In this document: positions 1 to 9,470 of the stretch, piece after piece
Numbering within the stretch: the stretch's first letter is position 1
Layout: every line of letters starts with the position of its first letter
Made by a program: the position numbers and the translations under genes
The notes under the pieces: model-generated
The model's input: only the letters and a program-made list of their open reading frames with translations
Told to the model about the DNA's origin: nothing
Database searches by the model: none
Assembly: GCA_030737835.1 (NCBI GenBank)
Contig: CM060847.1
Location: 24,521,455 to 24,585,454, forward strand
DNA length: 64,000 nucleotides
From: Acorus gramineus
Taxonomy: Eukaryota; Streptophyta; Magnoliopsida; Acorales; Acoraceae
Direction: 5' to 3'

Positions 1-816
1 CGTGGAGGGCTCCCATCAGTAGACACCTCCTGATTTGGGACGGACTGTGCTGAATGTGGGAGTGGCCAAACGGCCTACGGAGTGGGGAGAGACTACCGGT
101 GGACCAAGGGTGACCAACAGCCTAGTCAGTCCCAATATCCTATGTCACCTATTGAGGGGTGAGGGTGTGGTGGGTCGGCGATGTAGCGACCCACTGGTTT
201 GTAAGTCCCAATATCCTATGTCACCTATTGAGGGGTGAGGGTGAGGGTGGTGTAGTGGGTTGGCGATAGCGACCCACTGGATTTGTGTAGTTTCCTGCCA
301 CTTTGAGGCTTGAATAATGGATTTGTGGTTAATAATATCTGGTGGTTAATATAAATTGTGATGCATGGGTTGTGCTGTTCACTGAGTGTGTGGCTCACCC
401 CTCGCATAATATTTTCTCCAGTGTCATCTGAGTCGGATCTGGAGGAGGAGCTCCCCGAGGGACTTCATCAGTAGCGGAGTAGCGCCACATCCCGCGAGTA
501 TCAGAGGCTATCAGCATTCCTTTTGCTTGTATGTATTATATTCCGTGCTTGGGCACGCGTTTGTATTGTATTTGGATGTCATTGTATATATTGGCTCTCA
601 CAGGACAGTTGATTATGTATCGAGTCTGTAATATGTCTTTGAATTACAGATTCAGTCTTTTTAGCTTCCGCTATTTGTGTATATATCATGTCAGCCTCTT
701 TATTGTCTGTGTTGTCATTTTTACCTGTTGTGTGAGTATGTTATTGAACTCCTGTTTAGACTGATATCATATATACACTTGCCGCGTCCCGGGGATGGCC
801 GCCCTGGGGCGTGACA
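1..816 (+). repeat. 3'-terminal part of the 5' LTR
   Basis: This stretch is collinear with the end of the LTR at 3,699-6,679 and stops at the same GGCGTGACA terminus. It contains a roughly 76-bp direct repeat (starting near 130 and near 206) built around CCCAATATCCTATGTCACC, which the 3' LTR also carries near 5,995-6,155. Short ORFs here are not genes. Confidence 0.85.
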
Positions 817-821
817 AAAGT

Positions 822-833
822 TTGTATCAGAGC
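822..833 (+). other. primer-binding site (initiator tRNA-Met type)
   Basis: Five bases after the LTR end the sequence reads TTGTATCAGAGC. This differs by one base from the usual plant tRNA-iMet primer site TGGTATCAGAGC, which is intact in the related reverse-strand copies at 15,461-15,472 and 26,975-26,986. Confidence 0.8.
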
Positions 834-952
834 CTGGTCCTGTCAGAGCCTGGTCCTGTCAGAGCCAATGGTCTTCTTTTTCGTAGAGATGAGTCCTAGG
901 ATTTCTGTATGAGTATTCTGATCCTAGTGTCTGGTTTTCTTAGGTTGCTGAT

Positions 953-2230
953 ATGCCTCCTCGCAGAGGACGGCGCGGACATGGTCCCTCTCGACCTTTG
1001 GAGGTTTCCGGACCTACTAGAGGCGAGGATGCTACTAGAGAGTCCACGGCTGTGAGGCCAGGATCGGCGCAGGAGCCTCCCGCATGGGAACGTGCGTTCG
1101 CTCGGATAGCGGATTTGGTGGAGACTCAGACCAAGGCGCTGGAGGCCCAGACTAGAGTGTTGGTAGAGCAGGCGCGGGAGATCCAGGAGCTGAGGGCGGC
1201 CCGTGATGCAGTTCCACAGGTCCCCTTGGTGGCAGATCCGCCTGTGGTACCCGAAGTACCCCCAGTCCCCGTGGTGGTTCCGACGGTGAGAGTTCAGGAT
1301 CCCCTGGAGAGGGAGGTGGAGCTAGAGGCTGCAGCGCGAGTGCAGCAGAGTGGCCTCGCAGCCTTTCTGAAGCTCCACTCTCTCGAGTTTCATGGCCAGA
1401 TGGCGGATCCCCTTGCCCCAGAGCGTTGGTTCATGGAGGTGGATACGATCTTCTCGACCATGCACTACACCGATCGCCAGCGAGTCTCCCTGGCCACCTT
1501 CATGCTGAAGGGTAGCGCTGCCGACTGGTGGGCTACCCGAGTGGTGGACATCCCCGAGGGAGTGGAGCAGCTTCTATGGGCAGGATTCCGGAGGTATTTC
1601 CTGGAGGAGTACTTCCCGTTCTCGACGCGGCAGATCGTGATGCAGGAGTTCGAGCAGCTGACTCAAGGCTCCATGTCTGTCGCTGACTACTCCACGCGCT
1701 TCACGAGGCTTTCCAGATTCGCTCCAGCCTTGGTAATGGATGAGGAGACGCGGTGCCGCCGTTTCGAGCTTGGTCTCTGCAGCGCCATTCGGGTGCATGT
1801 CTCCTCCCAGGCTTTCTCGAGGTTCTCGGACTTGGTGTCTCGGGCGAAGACAGTCGAGCGAGACCTCGGGATCCTCGTGAGGGTTCCGACCCCTTCTGCA
1901 GATCAGAGTCCTCCCAGGAGCCAGGACCAGGGACAGCGCAAGAAGAAGAGGCCCCGCTTTGATCAGTTAGCGGCTGCCTCTCCTCCAGCAGATGTGGTGC
2001 CAGTGCAAGGTTCAGCACCTATTGCGGCAGTGCCAATCCAGGCCTGGTGACCGGAGACGCGGCGCTGCTACCACTGTCAGCGCATCGGGCATATCTCGTA
2101 TAATTGCCCAGATGCTGATCGACCCCGTGTGCAGCCTGCGAGGTGTGCCCATGCTCCTCAGCCGCGGTTTGTTCAGGGCAGAGTTGCAGCTCTTTCGACC
2201 GAGGAGGCGCAGGTTCCGGGTATCATGGTC
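953..2230 (+). pseudogene. gag: gypsy gag (capsid plus CCHC zinc knuckle), interrupted
   Basis: The reading frame starts at ATG 953 (MPPRRGRRG) and runs to a TGA at 2,048-2,050. An N-terminal coiled-coil-like stretch (residues about 45-85) is followed by a retrotransposon gag core with PERWFMEVDTIF and GSAADWW. The same frame continues after the stop into a CX2CX4HX4C zinc knuckle (CYHCQRIGHISYNC, from 2,066), so one nonsense change separates capsid from nucleocapsid. In plant gypsy elements this protein packages the RNA. The frame is lost where an LTR-derived segment begins near 2,235. Confidence 0.85.
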
Positions 2231-2234
2231 CGAG

Positions 2235-3060
2235 GTAATGTTTTTTTTTCCCAACTCCCTATAAATATTTATGTGTTGATTGCGGTTAAGCATGTGTGTG
2301 ATGTCTCGATGATCGGGTATCGAGAGTGGTCGTTCGAGTTAAGGAGGCCAGGTTGTAGTCGTCCTGGCAGAAGACTCCCATCCGTAGGTACAGCCGATGC
2401 AGTCGGAGGGGTACTGATTGTGGGAGTATGCCAGGTAGGGGCTACCCGGGAAAGGATTAATGAATGATGTCGCGAGCGTGGAATCGTTCTCCCCTTCGTC
2501 GGATCCGATGCAGGGACTCCTCAGCGTTAGAAAGACCTTCCTGACAGAGGGCTCCCATCAGTAGGCACCTCCTGATTTGGGTTTGGACTGTGCTGAATTG
2601 TGGGAGCGGACCAGGCGGCCTACGGTGTGGAGGAGAGGCTACCGGTGGACCAGGGGTGAAGAGCAGTCTAAGTCTCTCCCAAAGTCCCAATATGTCTCCT
2701 TTCGGGAGTGAGGGTGTGGATGAGGCGAAGACGCGTCGCCTCGTGACCCAATTGTTGTTCGACCATTCCCAAGGATGTTGGGTCCGGTCTTGTGATGGAT
2801 GTTGAAGGATATCGGTGGGTGATTATCTAGATGTAGATGATCCAGTGAGGTTGGTAGTGTTCTTTAAGGGTGATGTCTTCTTCTAGTGTTCCTTTTCTGG
2901 TTTAAGGGGCCGTGTGAGGTCAGCGTTGAGACCCGGGCTAGGGTACTCCGTGTTCCTTGTTTGGTTGTCGGGGTATCCTATATCAGGACCTCATGGTGCC
3001 CTCCCAAGGTTTCTTTTCCCAGTCAAGGAATACCCTGGAAGCATCAGCTGATGGTGGTTT
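2235..3060 (+). repeat. LTR-derived segments inside the internal region
   Basis: No coding sequence is seen between the gag zinc knuckle and the pol remnant. Bases about 2,240-2,860 match the R/U5-like part of the family LTR: compare 23,380-23,960 on the same strand and the reverse-strand copies near 16,190-16,700 and 27,600-28,200. Bases 2,900-3,040 match a segment also found inside LTRs near 5,540-5,660 and inside the reverse-strand internal region near 14,930-15,060. It therefore looks like LTR sequence copied into the internal domain, replacing protease and most of RT. Confidence 0.6.
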
Positions 3061-3062
3061 AA

Positions 3063-3650
3063 GTGCGAGTTTTGGTTGGAGCGTATGGTTTTTCTGGGCC
3101 ACGTGAATTTCTGGCGAGGGCATATCTGTGGACCCGGTCAAGACGCTCGCTGTGTCAATTGGCGTCGACCGTCGAACCCTGCAGAGATTCAGAGCTTTCT
3201 GGGCTTGGCGGGTTATTGTGGGAGGTTTGTCGAGGGTTCTCGAGGATAGCTGTACCTCCTAACCGCCTCGCTTGGAAGGATGTCCGGTTCGAATGGTCCC
3301 CGTCTTGCGAGGAGAGCTTCCTGGAGTTTAAGCGAAGGCTCACCTCAGCGCCAGTTCTTACCCTTCCGTCTGGGAGGGGTGGGTTCGCAGTGTGCTCCGA
3401 GGCATCGCGGTTGGGTGTAGGTTGTGTCCACGATCCTGCTCCCGTCATCCCGTTCGAGCCGCTCGTCTTCGAGCCAGACTTGTCATTCGTCGAGCAGTTG
3501 ATTTAGATCGTGGACCACCGCGAGAAAGGGCTCCGCACCAAGACCGTCCAGTTGGTCAAGGTGCGATGGCAGCACCGTTCCGGTGCTGAGGCCATTTGGG
3601 AGCTCGAGGATGCCTTGCGTGACGCGTATCCGCATCTCTTCCCTTCCTAG
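3063..3650 (+). pseudogene. pol: pol remnant: RT/RNase H boundary fused to integrase chromodomain end
   Basis: The translated frame first gives the sequence typical of the RT-RNase H junction of gypsy pol (a decayed FLGLAGYY/VEGFSRIA region, then RFEWSPSCEESFLEFKRRL and SAPVLTLPSGRGGF). It then jumps directly to the C-terminal tail after integrase (HDPAPVIPFEPL, DLSFVEQLI). A TAG stop at 3,504-3,506 interrupts the tail, which resumes in frame (TKTVQLVKVRWQHRSG) and ends at the TAG closing at 3,650 after YPHLFPS. RNase H catalytic residues and the whole integrase core have been deleted between the two blocks. Non-functional. Confidence 0.8.
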
Positions 3651-3685
3651 ATGTTTTTGTATTTATTTTGAGGACAAAATTTCCT

Positions 3686-3698
3686 AAGGGGGGAAGAA
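3686..3698 (+). other. polypurine tract
   Basis: AAGGGGGGAAGAA lies immediately before the TGTTATATATG start of the 3' LTR. This is the expected position and composition for the plus-strand DNA primer of an LTR element. Confidence 0.85.
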
Positions 3699-4137
3699 TG
3701 TTATATATGTGTCACTTTTAACCTTCTGGTCACCATTGGGACATTCTGGCAGTTTTTCGTTTTCGTTTTTCGATCGGAACCGCTAAAATTTTGGACTGTT
3801 AGCTATCGCCCTGAGGTTGAGGGCTCCGATTGAAAATCTAACTGCATATTATGTGTCCTGGTGCCATTCCAAGCCGCTCACGAAAATTTCATCGAATTCC
3901 GGTAACGTTTCAGAATTTCACAGTTCCGAAGCGTATCCGGGTTTTGACCGAGCGAGAAGTCAGTGGGAGACTTGACTTGGTCAAAGTGGTGACTTGGTCA
4001 AAGTGGGTCCCATGACTTGGTCAAATATGTTTGGATTTTAGTGTGGTTGGGTTGACTAGGGTCAAACCACACTTAAGCCTCCCTAATCCTAGCTTAAACC
4101 CTAATTAACCTAGGTTAGCCTAATCTAAGTGTGGGGA

Positions 4138-4148
4138 TTATATATAAG
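4138..4148 (+). promoter_or_regulatory. LTR promoter TATA box
   Basis: TTATATATAAG sits about 440 bp into the LTR and is followed by a CT-rich leader (TCTCTCTCCCTCTCTCTC from about 4,198), as expected for the U3/R boundary of a plant LTR. Confidence 0.55.
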
Positions 4149-4472
4149 TGAGCTAAAAATATCTCCCCACTATTCATCATCTTCCCCATTTGATTTTCTC
4201 TCTCCCTCTCTCTCTTTTTCTCCCATATGACCTAGCTAGAGGGCTTGGATCCAAAAACCCAAAGAAGAGAAAGGAAAGGTGAGCTCCTGATCTATCCCCC
4301 GGTGGTCTCGGATTCGAGTTCCCACTTATTTGACCCCCTCTAACTCCCTCTTTTCTCCTCAGATTTCAGCCCCTTTGAAGGCTGAAAGAGATCTAGGTGG
4401 TGGTGGTCTTTGGGGAGGTGTTTCGGTGCCCGAAGAGCTCCCGGTCCCCTTCCCTTCCTTTCCTCTCCTAGG

Positions 4473-5192
4473 GTAAGCTCTTTTTCCTTCCTTTTCTTGC
4501 TTAGATGCATGTTTTGAGTGCTGGTGGCTGTTGGTGGCGGTTGGTGGCGGTTGGAGGCCATTGGTGGCCGGTGGGGGTGGTAGAGTGGCTCGGGTAGGGT
4601 GGTAGGTTGGCTCGGGCGGGCTGGCAGCGCAGGCAGGCAGGGTGACAGGCGCAGGGCTGGGCGCTGTCGGGCGTGCGCGCGGGTGGAGCAGGGGTGTTCG
4701 GGTGCTGCGCGCTGGGCGCCGTGCTGGGCGCTGCGCGAGGCGCAGTGCGTGCGTGCGCGCGAGGCCGCGTGCGGGTGCTGTGCGCAGGGCACCGAGCGGG
4801 TGGTGTGCGGGTGCTGCGCAGGGGGCGCAGTGCGCGCAGGGCGAGCAAGCTGTGCGCGCGCGGTGAGGCGAGCCGGTGGTGCGCGCGGGGCGAGGCGATG
4901 GGGCGCTGGGCGTGCGGGTGTGCGCGCGGGTTGCTGCGCTGGGGCGCTGTGAGCGCGCGGTGCACCAGTGGGGGGCTCGGCGGGGTGTCCGGGCGTGCGG
5001 GCTGGGCTCGCCGTGCGTCTGGGCGCGCGGGCCGGGGCTCGGCTGTGCGCCTGGGTTGGGTGGCTGTGCGTACGGCTGCCCGGGGTTTCGGGAGTGAGTC
5101 GGGGTGCTCGGGCTCGCGTGCGTACGGGCCGTATGTACGTTTGCCCGAGTGTTGTGTATTTTACTCACCGAATTGGTTACCCTATTTTGCAG
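4473..5192 (+). other. candidate leader intron 2 inside LTR copy A
   Basis: A donor (GG|GTAAGC at 4,473) and a pyrimidine-rich acceptor (CCTATTTTGCAG ending 5,192) enclose the GC-rich tract. Both signals recur at matching places in LTR copies B (10,996 or 11,255 to 11,957, reverse), C (17,656-18,264, reverse), D (21,718-22,249) and F (29,013-29,706, reverse). A shorter candidate intron lies upstream (4,279-4,362 here, 21,513-21,604 in copy D). Splicing is inferred from sequence only. Confidence 0.4.
4620..5130 (+). repeat. GC-rich, CpG-dense tract within the LTR
   Basis: The tract is built of GCGCGCGGG, GTGCGCGC and GGGCGC runs, in sharp contrast to the AT-rich flanks. The same kind of tract occurs in each related LTR: about 11,430-11,815, 17,830-18,140, 21,840-22,150, 25,060-25,250 and 29,190-29,580. 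The copies are alike in composition but differ in length and detailed sequence. Confidence 0.75.
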
Positions 5193-6679
5193 ATCTTGAC
5201 GGACGGTCGCGTGACGACCGGTTGTTGGTGAGTGGGACAACCTAACCCAGTAGGGAGGCGCTATATGTACTTGGGAGTGTACCGTCCTCCCCGGGGGCAC
5301 CGTAGTTAATATTAACTGATTAATATGTAATTTGTGCAAGCATGATTAGTGTGTAGAATGCATGCCACTCTAGACTTGTATGTTAGGGACTTGCACCCTT
5401 AGGATATGTGTAAGAGCCGTACATCCTGTCACCCTGTTCTCATGCTAGGAAGCCTCGGCCTATGCATGTGTCCTACTAGTTTAATTTATTAAATTAAATG
5501 CTAGCATATGATTATTTGCATGTTTAGATAATATTATAGGGAGGGGCCTTGCAAGGTCAACATTGAGACGCGTACTAGGGTTCTCCGTGTTCATTGTTTG
5601 GTTGTCGGGATGTCCTATATCGGGACCTCACGCTGCCCTCCCAAGGTTTCTTTTCCCAATAATTTATAACCCTCGTTAATTATTATCAATATGTTCCCCG
5701 CATCTTGGTTATGTGCCCTGGAGGAATTCTGAAGAATTCATGACATTAGAGTTGTTGAGATGTGTTGTCGGCGGATCTGAGTGGATCATATGCGTATGGA
5801 TAGGCTGTTCTGTTCCCTTCGTTGGATCCGTGTAGAGACTGCCCCAGCGTTAGAAAGGCTGTCCCGTGAAGGGGCTCCCATCAGTAGGCACCTCCTGATT
5901 TGGGACGGACTGTGCTGAATGTGGGAGTGGCCAAACGGCCTACGGAGTGGGGAGAGACTATCGGTGGACCAAGGGTGACCAACAGCCTAGTCAGTCCTAA
6001 TATCCTATGTCACCATATTGAGGGGTGAGGGTGAGGGTGTGGTGGGTCGGCGATGTAGCGACCCACTGGTTTGTAAGTCCCAATATCCTATGTCACCTAT
6101 TGAGGGGTGAGGGTGAGGGTGAGGGTGTAGTGGGTTGGCGATAGCGACCCACTGGATTTGTGTAGTTCCTGCCATTTTGTGGCTTGAATAATGAGTTTGT
6201 GGTTAATAATATCTGGTGGTTAATATAAATTGTGATGCATGGGTTGTGTGTTCACTAAGTGTGTGGCTCACCCCTCGCATAATATTTTCTCCAGTGTCAT
6301 CTGAGTCGGATCTGGAGGAGGAGCTCCCCGAGGGACTTCATCAGTAGCGGAGTAGCGCCACGTCTCGCGAGTATCAGAGGCTATCCGCATCCCTTTTGAT
6401 TGTATGTATTATATTCCGTGCTTGGGCACGCGTTTGTATTATATTTGGATGTCATTGTATATATTGGCTCTCACAGGACAGTTGATTGTGTATCGAGTCT
6501 GTAATATGTCTTTGAATTACAGATTCAGTCTTTTTAGCTTCCGCTATTTGTGTATATATCATGTCAGCCTCTCTGTTGTCATTTTTAGCTGTGTGTGAGT
6601 ATGTTATTGAACTCCTGTTTAGACTGATATCATATATACACTTGTCGCGTCCCGGAGACGGCCGCCCTGGGGCGTGACA

Positions 6680-7075
6680 ATAGATGCCCCTTCTCCTGTT
6701 CTTTTGAATTGTTGAGAGAGCCGGAGATCTGAAAAATCGCCTCGCCTCCGTCTTTTGGAGGTCAAGGATTTGGTTGCCTGTCTCCTCGGGATTCTCTAAT
6801 CCATTCAGGATTTGACGGCCGATTTGCTACGTCAGCCTTAATGGCGCGTGGCCTTCCGTGGTCTTTCCTTAGAAAACCCAAACGTCAGCGTCCCTTCGGT
6901 TTTTTTGAAAACCTATTTTTTGAGGCATTGATTACCCCTCAGTATCTGCAGCGAATAAGTGCTGCCATCTTTTCGAAGCGTCGTCTCAGTAGTATATAAG
7001 GGCAAGGTGAGATGCACCATTCCACCCCATCTCATCCTCTTCTCTCTATTCTTCCTTTTGAATCTTGAATACCCC
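6680..7075 (+). promoter_or_regulatory. upstream region with TATA box of a decayed transposon ORF
   Basis: After the LTR end the sequence is of ordinary composition. AGTATATAAG at 6,991-7,000 is a good TATA box about 80 bp before the ATG at 7,076, with a pyrimidine-rich leader (CTCATCCTCTTCTCTC) between them. This looks like a genuine promoter and leader for the next entry. Confidence 0.45.
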
Positions 7076-8138
7076 ATGGATAAAACCACTATCATCGAGA
7101 GAATTGCTGTCACTGCAGCCCTTCACAGAGAGTTGGGTATTTCCTCAGACTACATGATAAACGTGTCGGTTGAGGATGATGTCCTCACTCTCTACCTTGA
7201 CACCGTTCTCCTCCATCCGAGCTATTTCATGGATGAGGGTCTCTCTCTCCCTCTTCCACACTTGGTGGCAGAGTTTCTTGACTTCTTTGGCCTCCACGCC
7301 ATCTTGGTCGTCCCCAACGTGTACCGCATCATGATGTGTGTGGTCGCGTTGGGGAGGACAAGAGTTGAACTTAGCCTAACAGAGATTCGCTAAATCTATC
7401 AGGTCAAGGCTTCGACCTCGGGGAGATCCCCATCTTTCTACATCACCCACCGGGCTAGGGTGCCAGAGCTGGTTCTTGGCATGTCCCAGGGTGATATCTT
7501 CAACTGGTAGGATCGCCGGATTCGGGTATGGGGTCCCTAGATGCCAACGGTTGGGACTTAAAGAATCTCCACTTGTGTCGTCCTTAGAGTCCGAAGGTGG
7601 ATACCCTAGGCTGAAGGTCGAGGAGGTGAACATGGGTGACATTTCCCGGGTGATGGAGCACCCGAACCAGTTATGGTGGGAGCTTCTTGGATTGGAGGAA
7701 CCGAGACGTGCGCCAACCGAGGCGAGGTTTCTTGCCGGTGTGGTTGAGTCTACCGATGGCCTGGGTTCGGTCCCCTATCCTTCTGCTCTGATCGAAGGGA
7801 CGCGGCAGCGCTCTCTGAGGCTCCTTCAGTTGGGTTCTAGATCATGTTCCATTGCCCCACTGGTGGACGTCACCTCTTTGCTGCCGCCCTCTATTCGATC
7901 TTCTTCCTCCTCATCGTCTTCCTCTTCTTCTTCTTCATCGTCTGCTCCCCTTGGGGATACTGTTCCTCCCACCGGTGACTTTAATCTTGGTTCCACGCCC
8001 CCGGTGACCCCTGATGCTGGTGCGGATGCTGCTTCTACTCTGGAAGATCGTCTTCTGGACGTCGATCTCCCTCTGACGGGTTCATCCAGGAATTTGCAAG
8101 CTTCAACAGACACTGCCTTCATTTCCTTGAACCGCTAG
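7076..8138 (+). pseudogene. decayed plant transposon ORF, PF04195-like (putative gypsy-type transposon protein)
   Basis: The frame from ATG 7,076 (MDKTTIIERIAVTAALHREL) gives a segment resembling the plant 'putative gypsy type transposon' domain. It has an acidic/aromatic start, then YFMDEGLSLPLPHLVAEFLDFFGL and a hydrophobic NVYRIMMCVVAL helix. It hits a TAA at 7,391-7,393 but the frame goes on with related-looking sequence and further stops. A second frame (to 8,138) carries a WWELLGLEEP segment and a serine run of 15 or more residues (about 7,900-7,945). Such proteins are usually accessory ORFs of Tat-type gypsy elements. The domain name is from memory of the family, and the gene is broken. 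Confidence 0.45.
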
Positions 8139-8704
8139 ATGTGAGAGCTTCGAGAAGCTTGCGTGGGTGCTGAGGAGGAACATCTCTTGGAGTTTATCAG
8201 TGGATACAGTCTGGGCTATGCTGACCATTCGTGTGGTTTTCGAGAGATGAGCAACGAGGAGATGCCCATGTAGCATCGAGCTGCGAGGGATGAGAGATCT
8301 CGCGGGAGGAAACGAGCAGGAGACAGAGCAGAGAGATGACTATCCTAGACTAATTTTTTTTATATGTAATCTTTATTCAATAGATGAATAAAAAATTACT
8401 TTTTGGATCAACCTTGCTCTTGTCTTGTGTGCTCGTGTCTTTAGTCAAGTCCCAAATGAACATAGACTAATCTTCTCGTTATATGCTTCCATTTTCACGC
8501 CATAGCGCCTCAAAAACTAAGTGTAGAGGTAAAAATCCTCACCGCGACACGTGTCATATCAGTGGTAATGTGTTACACCAAGACAGACGTGGGCCTATCA
8601 TGGGACCCGTAAATCCGAGTTTCAATCCTTGATCATGATGACTCTCCCAAATGTACTGGCACGACTAGATCCAGTGTTTAGTTGGGTGGTCGGGCATCTG
8701 GAGA
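8139..8704 (+). other. non-coding stretch, possible 3' region and start of Tat-type LTR
   Basis: No gene is seen. Near 8,370-8,400 there is an AT-rich patch with AATAAAAAATT that could serve as a polyadenylation region for the preceding ORF. The LTR of the following Tat-type element probably begins somewhere between about 8,500 and 8,600; its exact first base could not be fixed. Confidence 0.3.
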
Positions 8705-8940
8705 CGAGTAGTCCAAGGCACGACCAAACATGAGGTCTGGTCGACATTACTCCTCGAAGGCGAGTAATCTAAGGCACGACCAAACATGAGATCTGATCGG
8801 TCGACTTTACTCCTCGAAGGCGAGTAGTCTAAGGCACGACCAGACATGAGGTCTGGTTGGTCGACCTTACTCCTCGAAGGCGAGTAATCTAAGGCACGAC
8901 CAGACATGAGGTCTGGTTGGTCGACCTTACTCCTCAAAGG
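8705..8940 (+). repeat. four-copy 60-bp tandem repeat in a Tat-type LTR
   Basis: Four units start at 8,705, 8,761, 8,821 and 8,881. The last three are exactly 60 bp and the first is 56 bp. Each carries CGAGTARTCTAAGGCACGAC followed by a short dyad; in the last two units the dyad is ACCAGAC-ATGAG-GTCTGGT, seven perfectly paired bases with a 5-nt loop. Tandem repeats are common in U3 of plant gypsy LTRs. Confidence 0.85.
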
Positions 8941-9423
8941 CATAATGTGAAACGTACGGGCGAGCACATCAAGAGACCCCAAGCAAGATGAAGAAATGGT
9001 CAGAAGACCACTAACGCCTGTAACTGCCAATGTAGCATTTAAGGCCCATTACCAACAGAACATGGGTAGTCAAGGACCGACATGGAGCGTAAATGCTAGG
9101 GGTGTTTCCCTGGAAAAAAAGCCCACTAAACACTTAGTGGCAAGGCGGTTACAAGGGTAATAAAGGAACTACGTGTGACTTGATCCCTAAGGGGTATGTA
9201 GGCAGCCTATAAAGAGGTCACGCGCTCAGCACTTTAGAGGCACAGTCAAGCAAGGTCAAAAAAGTTATCCATTGAGTCAAGCACAATCATTGTGCGTCAT
9301 TTGTGTTATTTCCTATACAGCCATTGAGAAAATTGAAGCATAGCTATAAGAATTCATATTGCTTGAGTTCTTTTTTCCCAAGAAATTTACAAATTTAACT
9401 GAATGGGGAAAATATCCACCTCA
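8941..9423 (+). repeat. 3' part of a Tat/Ogre-type LTR
   Basis: This non-coding stretch ends ...CACCTCA just before a TGGCGCC-type primer site. It contains a TATA box (CTATAAAG, 9,207-9,214) about 210 bp before the LTR end, which fits U3-R-U5 order. The LTR start is not resolved, so only the 3' part is annotated. Confidence 0.6.
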
Positions 9424-9426
9424 ATT

Positions 9427-9443
9427 TGGCGCCGTCTGTGGGA
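9427..9443 (+). other. primer-binding site, TGGCGCC type
   Basis: TGGCGCCGTCTGTGGGA follows the LTR end by three bases. This primer class is used by Athila/Tat-clade gypsy elements, and this variant is the one I associate with tRNA-Arg in Ogre/Tat elements. It shows that the downstream gag belongs to a different gypsy lineage from the 3-kb-LTR family. Confidence 0.7.
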
Positions 9444-9470
9444 CACGAAACAAAAAGGCTAGTGTCTGCA

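Larger units (their letters stand above)
1..6679 (+). mobile_element. Ty3/gypsy chromodomain LTR retrotransposon, 5' end outside window
   Basis: The order is partial 5' LTR (1-816), primer-binding site, gag, a pol remnant ending in a chromodomain-like C-terminus, polypurine tract (3,686-3,698) and a complete 3' LTR (3,699-6,679). Bases 1-816 match the last part of the 3' LTR with few differences. The internal region is only about 2.9 kb, so most of pol (protease, most of RT, integrase core) is missing. The gag type and the C-terminal tail resemble the Tekay/Del chromovirus lineage; that lineage call is inference. The flanking target duplication cannot be tested because the 5' LTR start lies upstream of the window. 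Confidence 0.85.
3699..6679 (+). repeat. complete 3' LTR, 2,981 bp (copy A)
   Basis: It begins TGTTATATATGTGTC and ends GGCGTGACA, so it has the TG...CA ends of an LTR. Its 3' end matches the 5' LTR at 1-816. In order it holds a TATA box (4,138-4,148), a CT-rich leader, two sets of possible splice signals (4,279-4,362 and 4,473-5,192), a strongly GC-rich tract (about 4,620-5,130) and the 76-bp duplicated block near the end. Long ORFs on both strands in the GC-rich tract reflect base composition, not genes. Confidence 0.85.

Noticed and set aside
4359-5339. Long antisense ORF (326 codons), Ala/Pro/Arg/His-rich
   Set aside because: It lies in the GC-rich LTR tract where stop codons are rare in all frames; composition is low-complexity, several overlapping frames are equally open, and it is not conserved between LTR copies.
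7826-8122. Antisense ORF with a Glu/Asp run
   Set aside because: It is the complement of the Ser-codon microsatellite (TCTTCC repeats) in the forward transposon ORF.
8705-8940. Regular repeats considered as a CRISPR array
   Set aside because: Units are contiguous 60-bp tandem copies with no unique spacers, lie in an LTR, and the genome is a plant.
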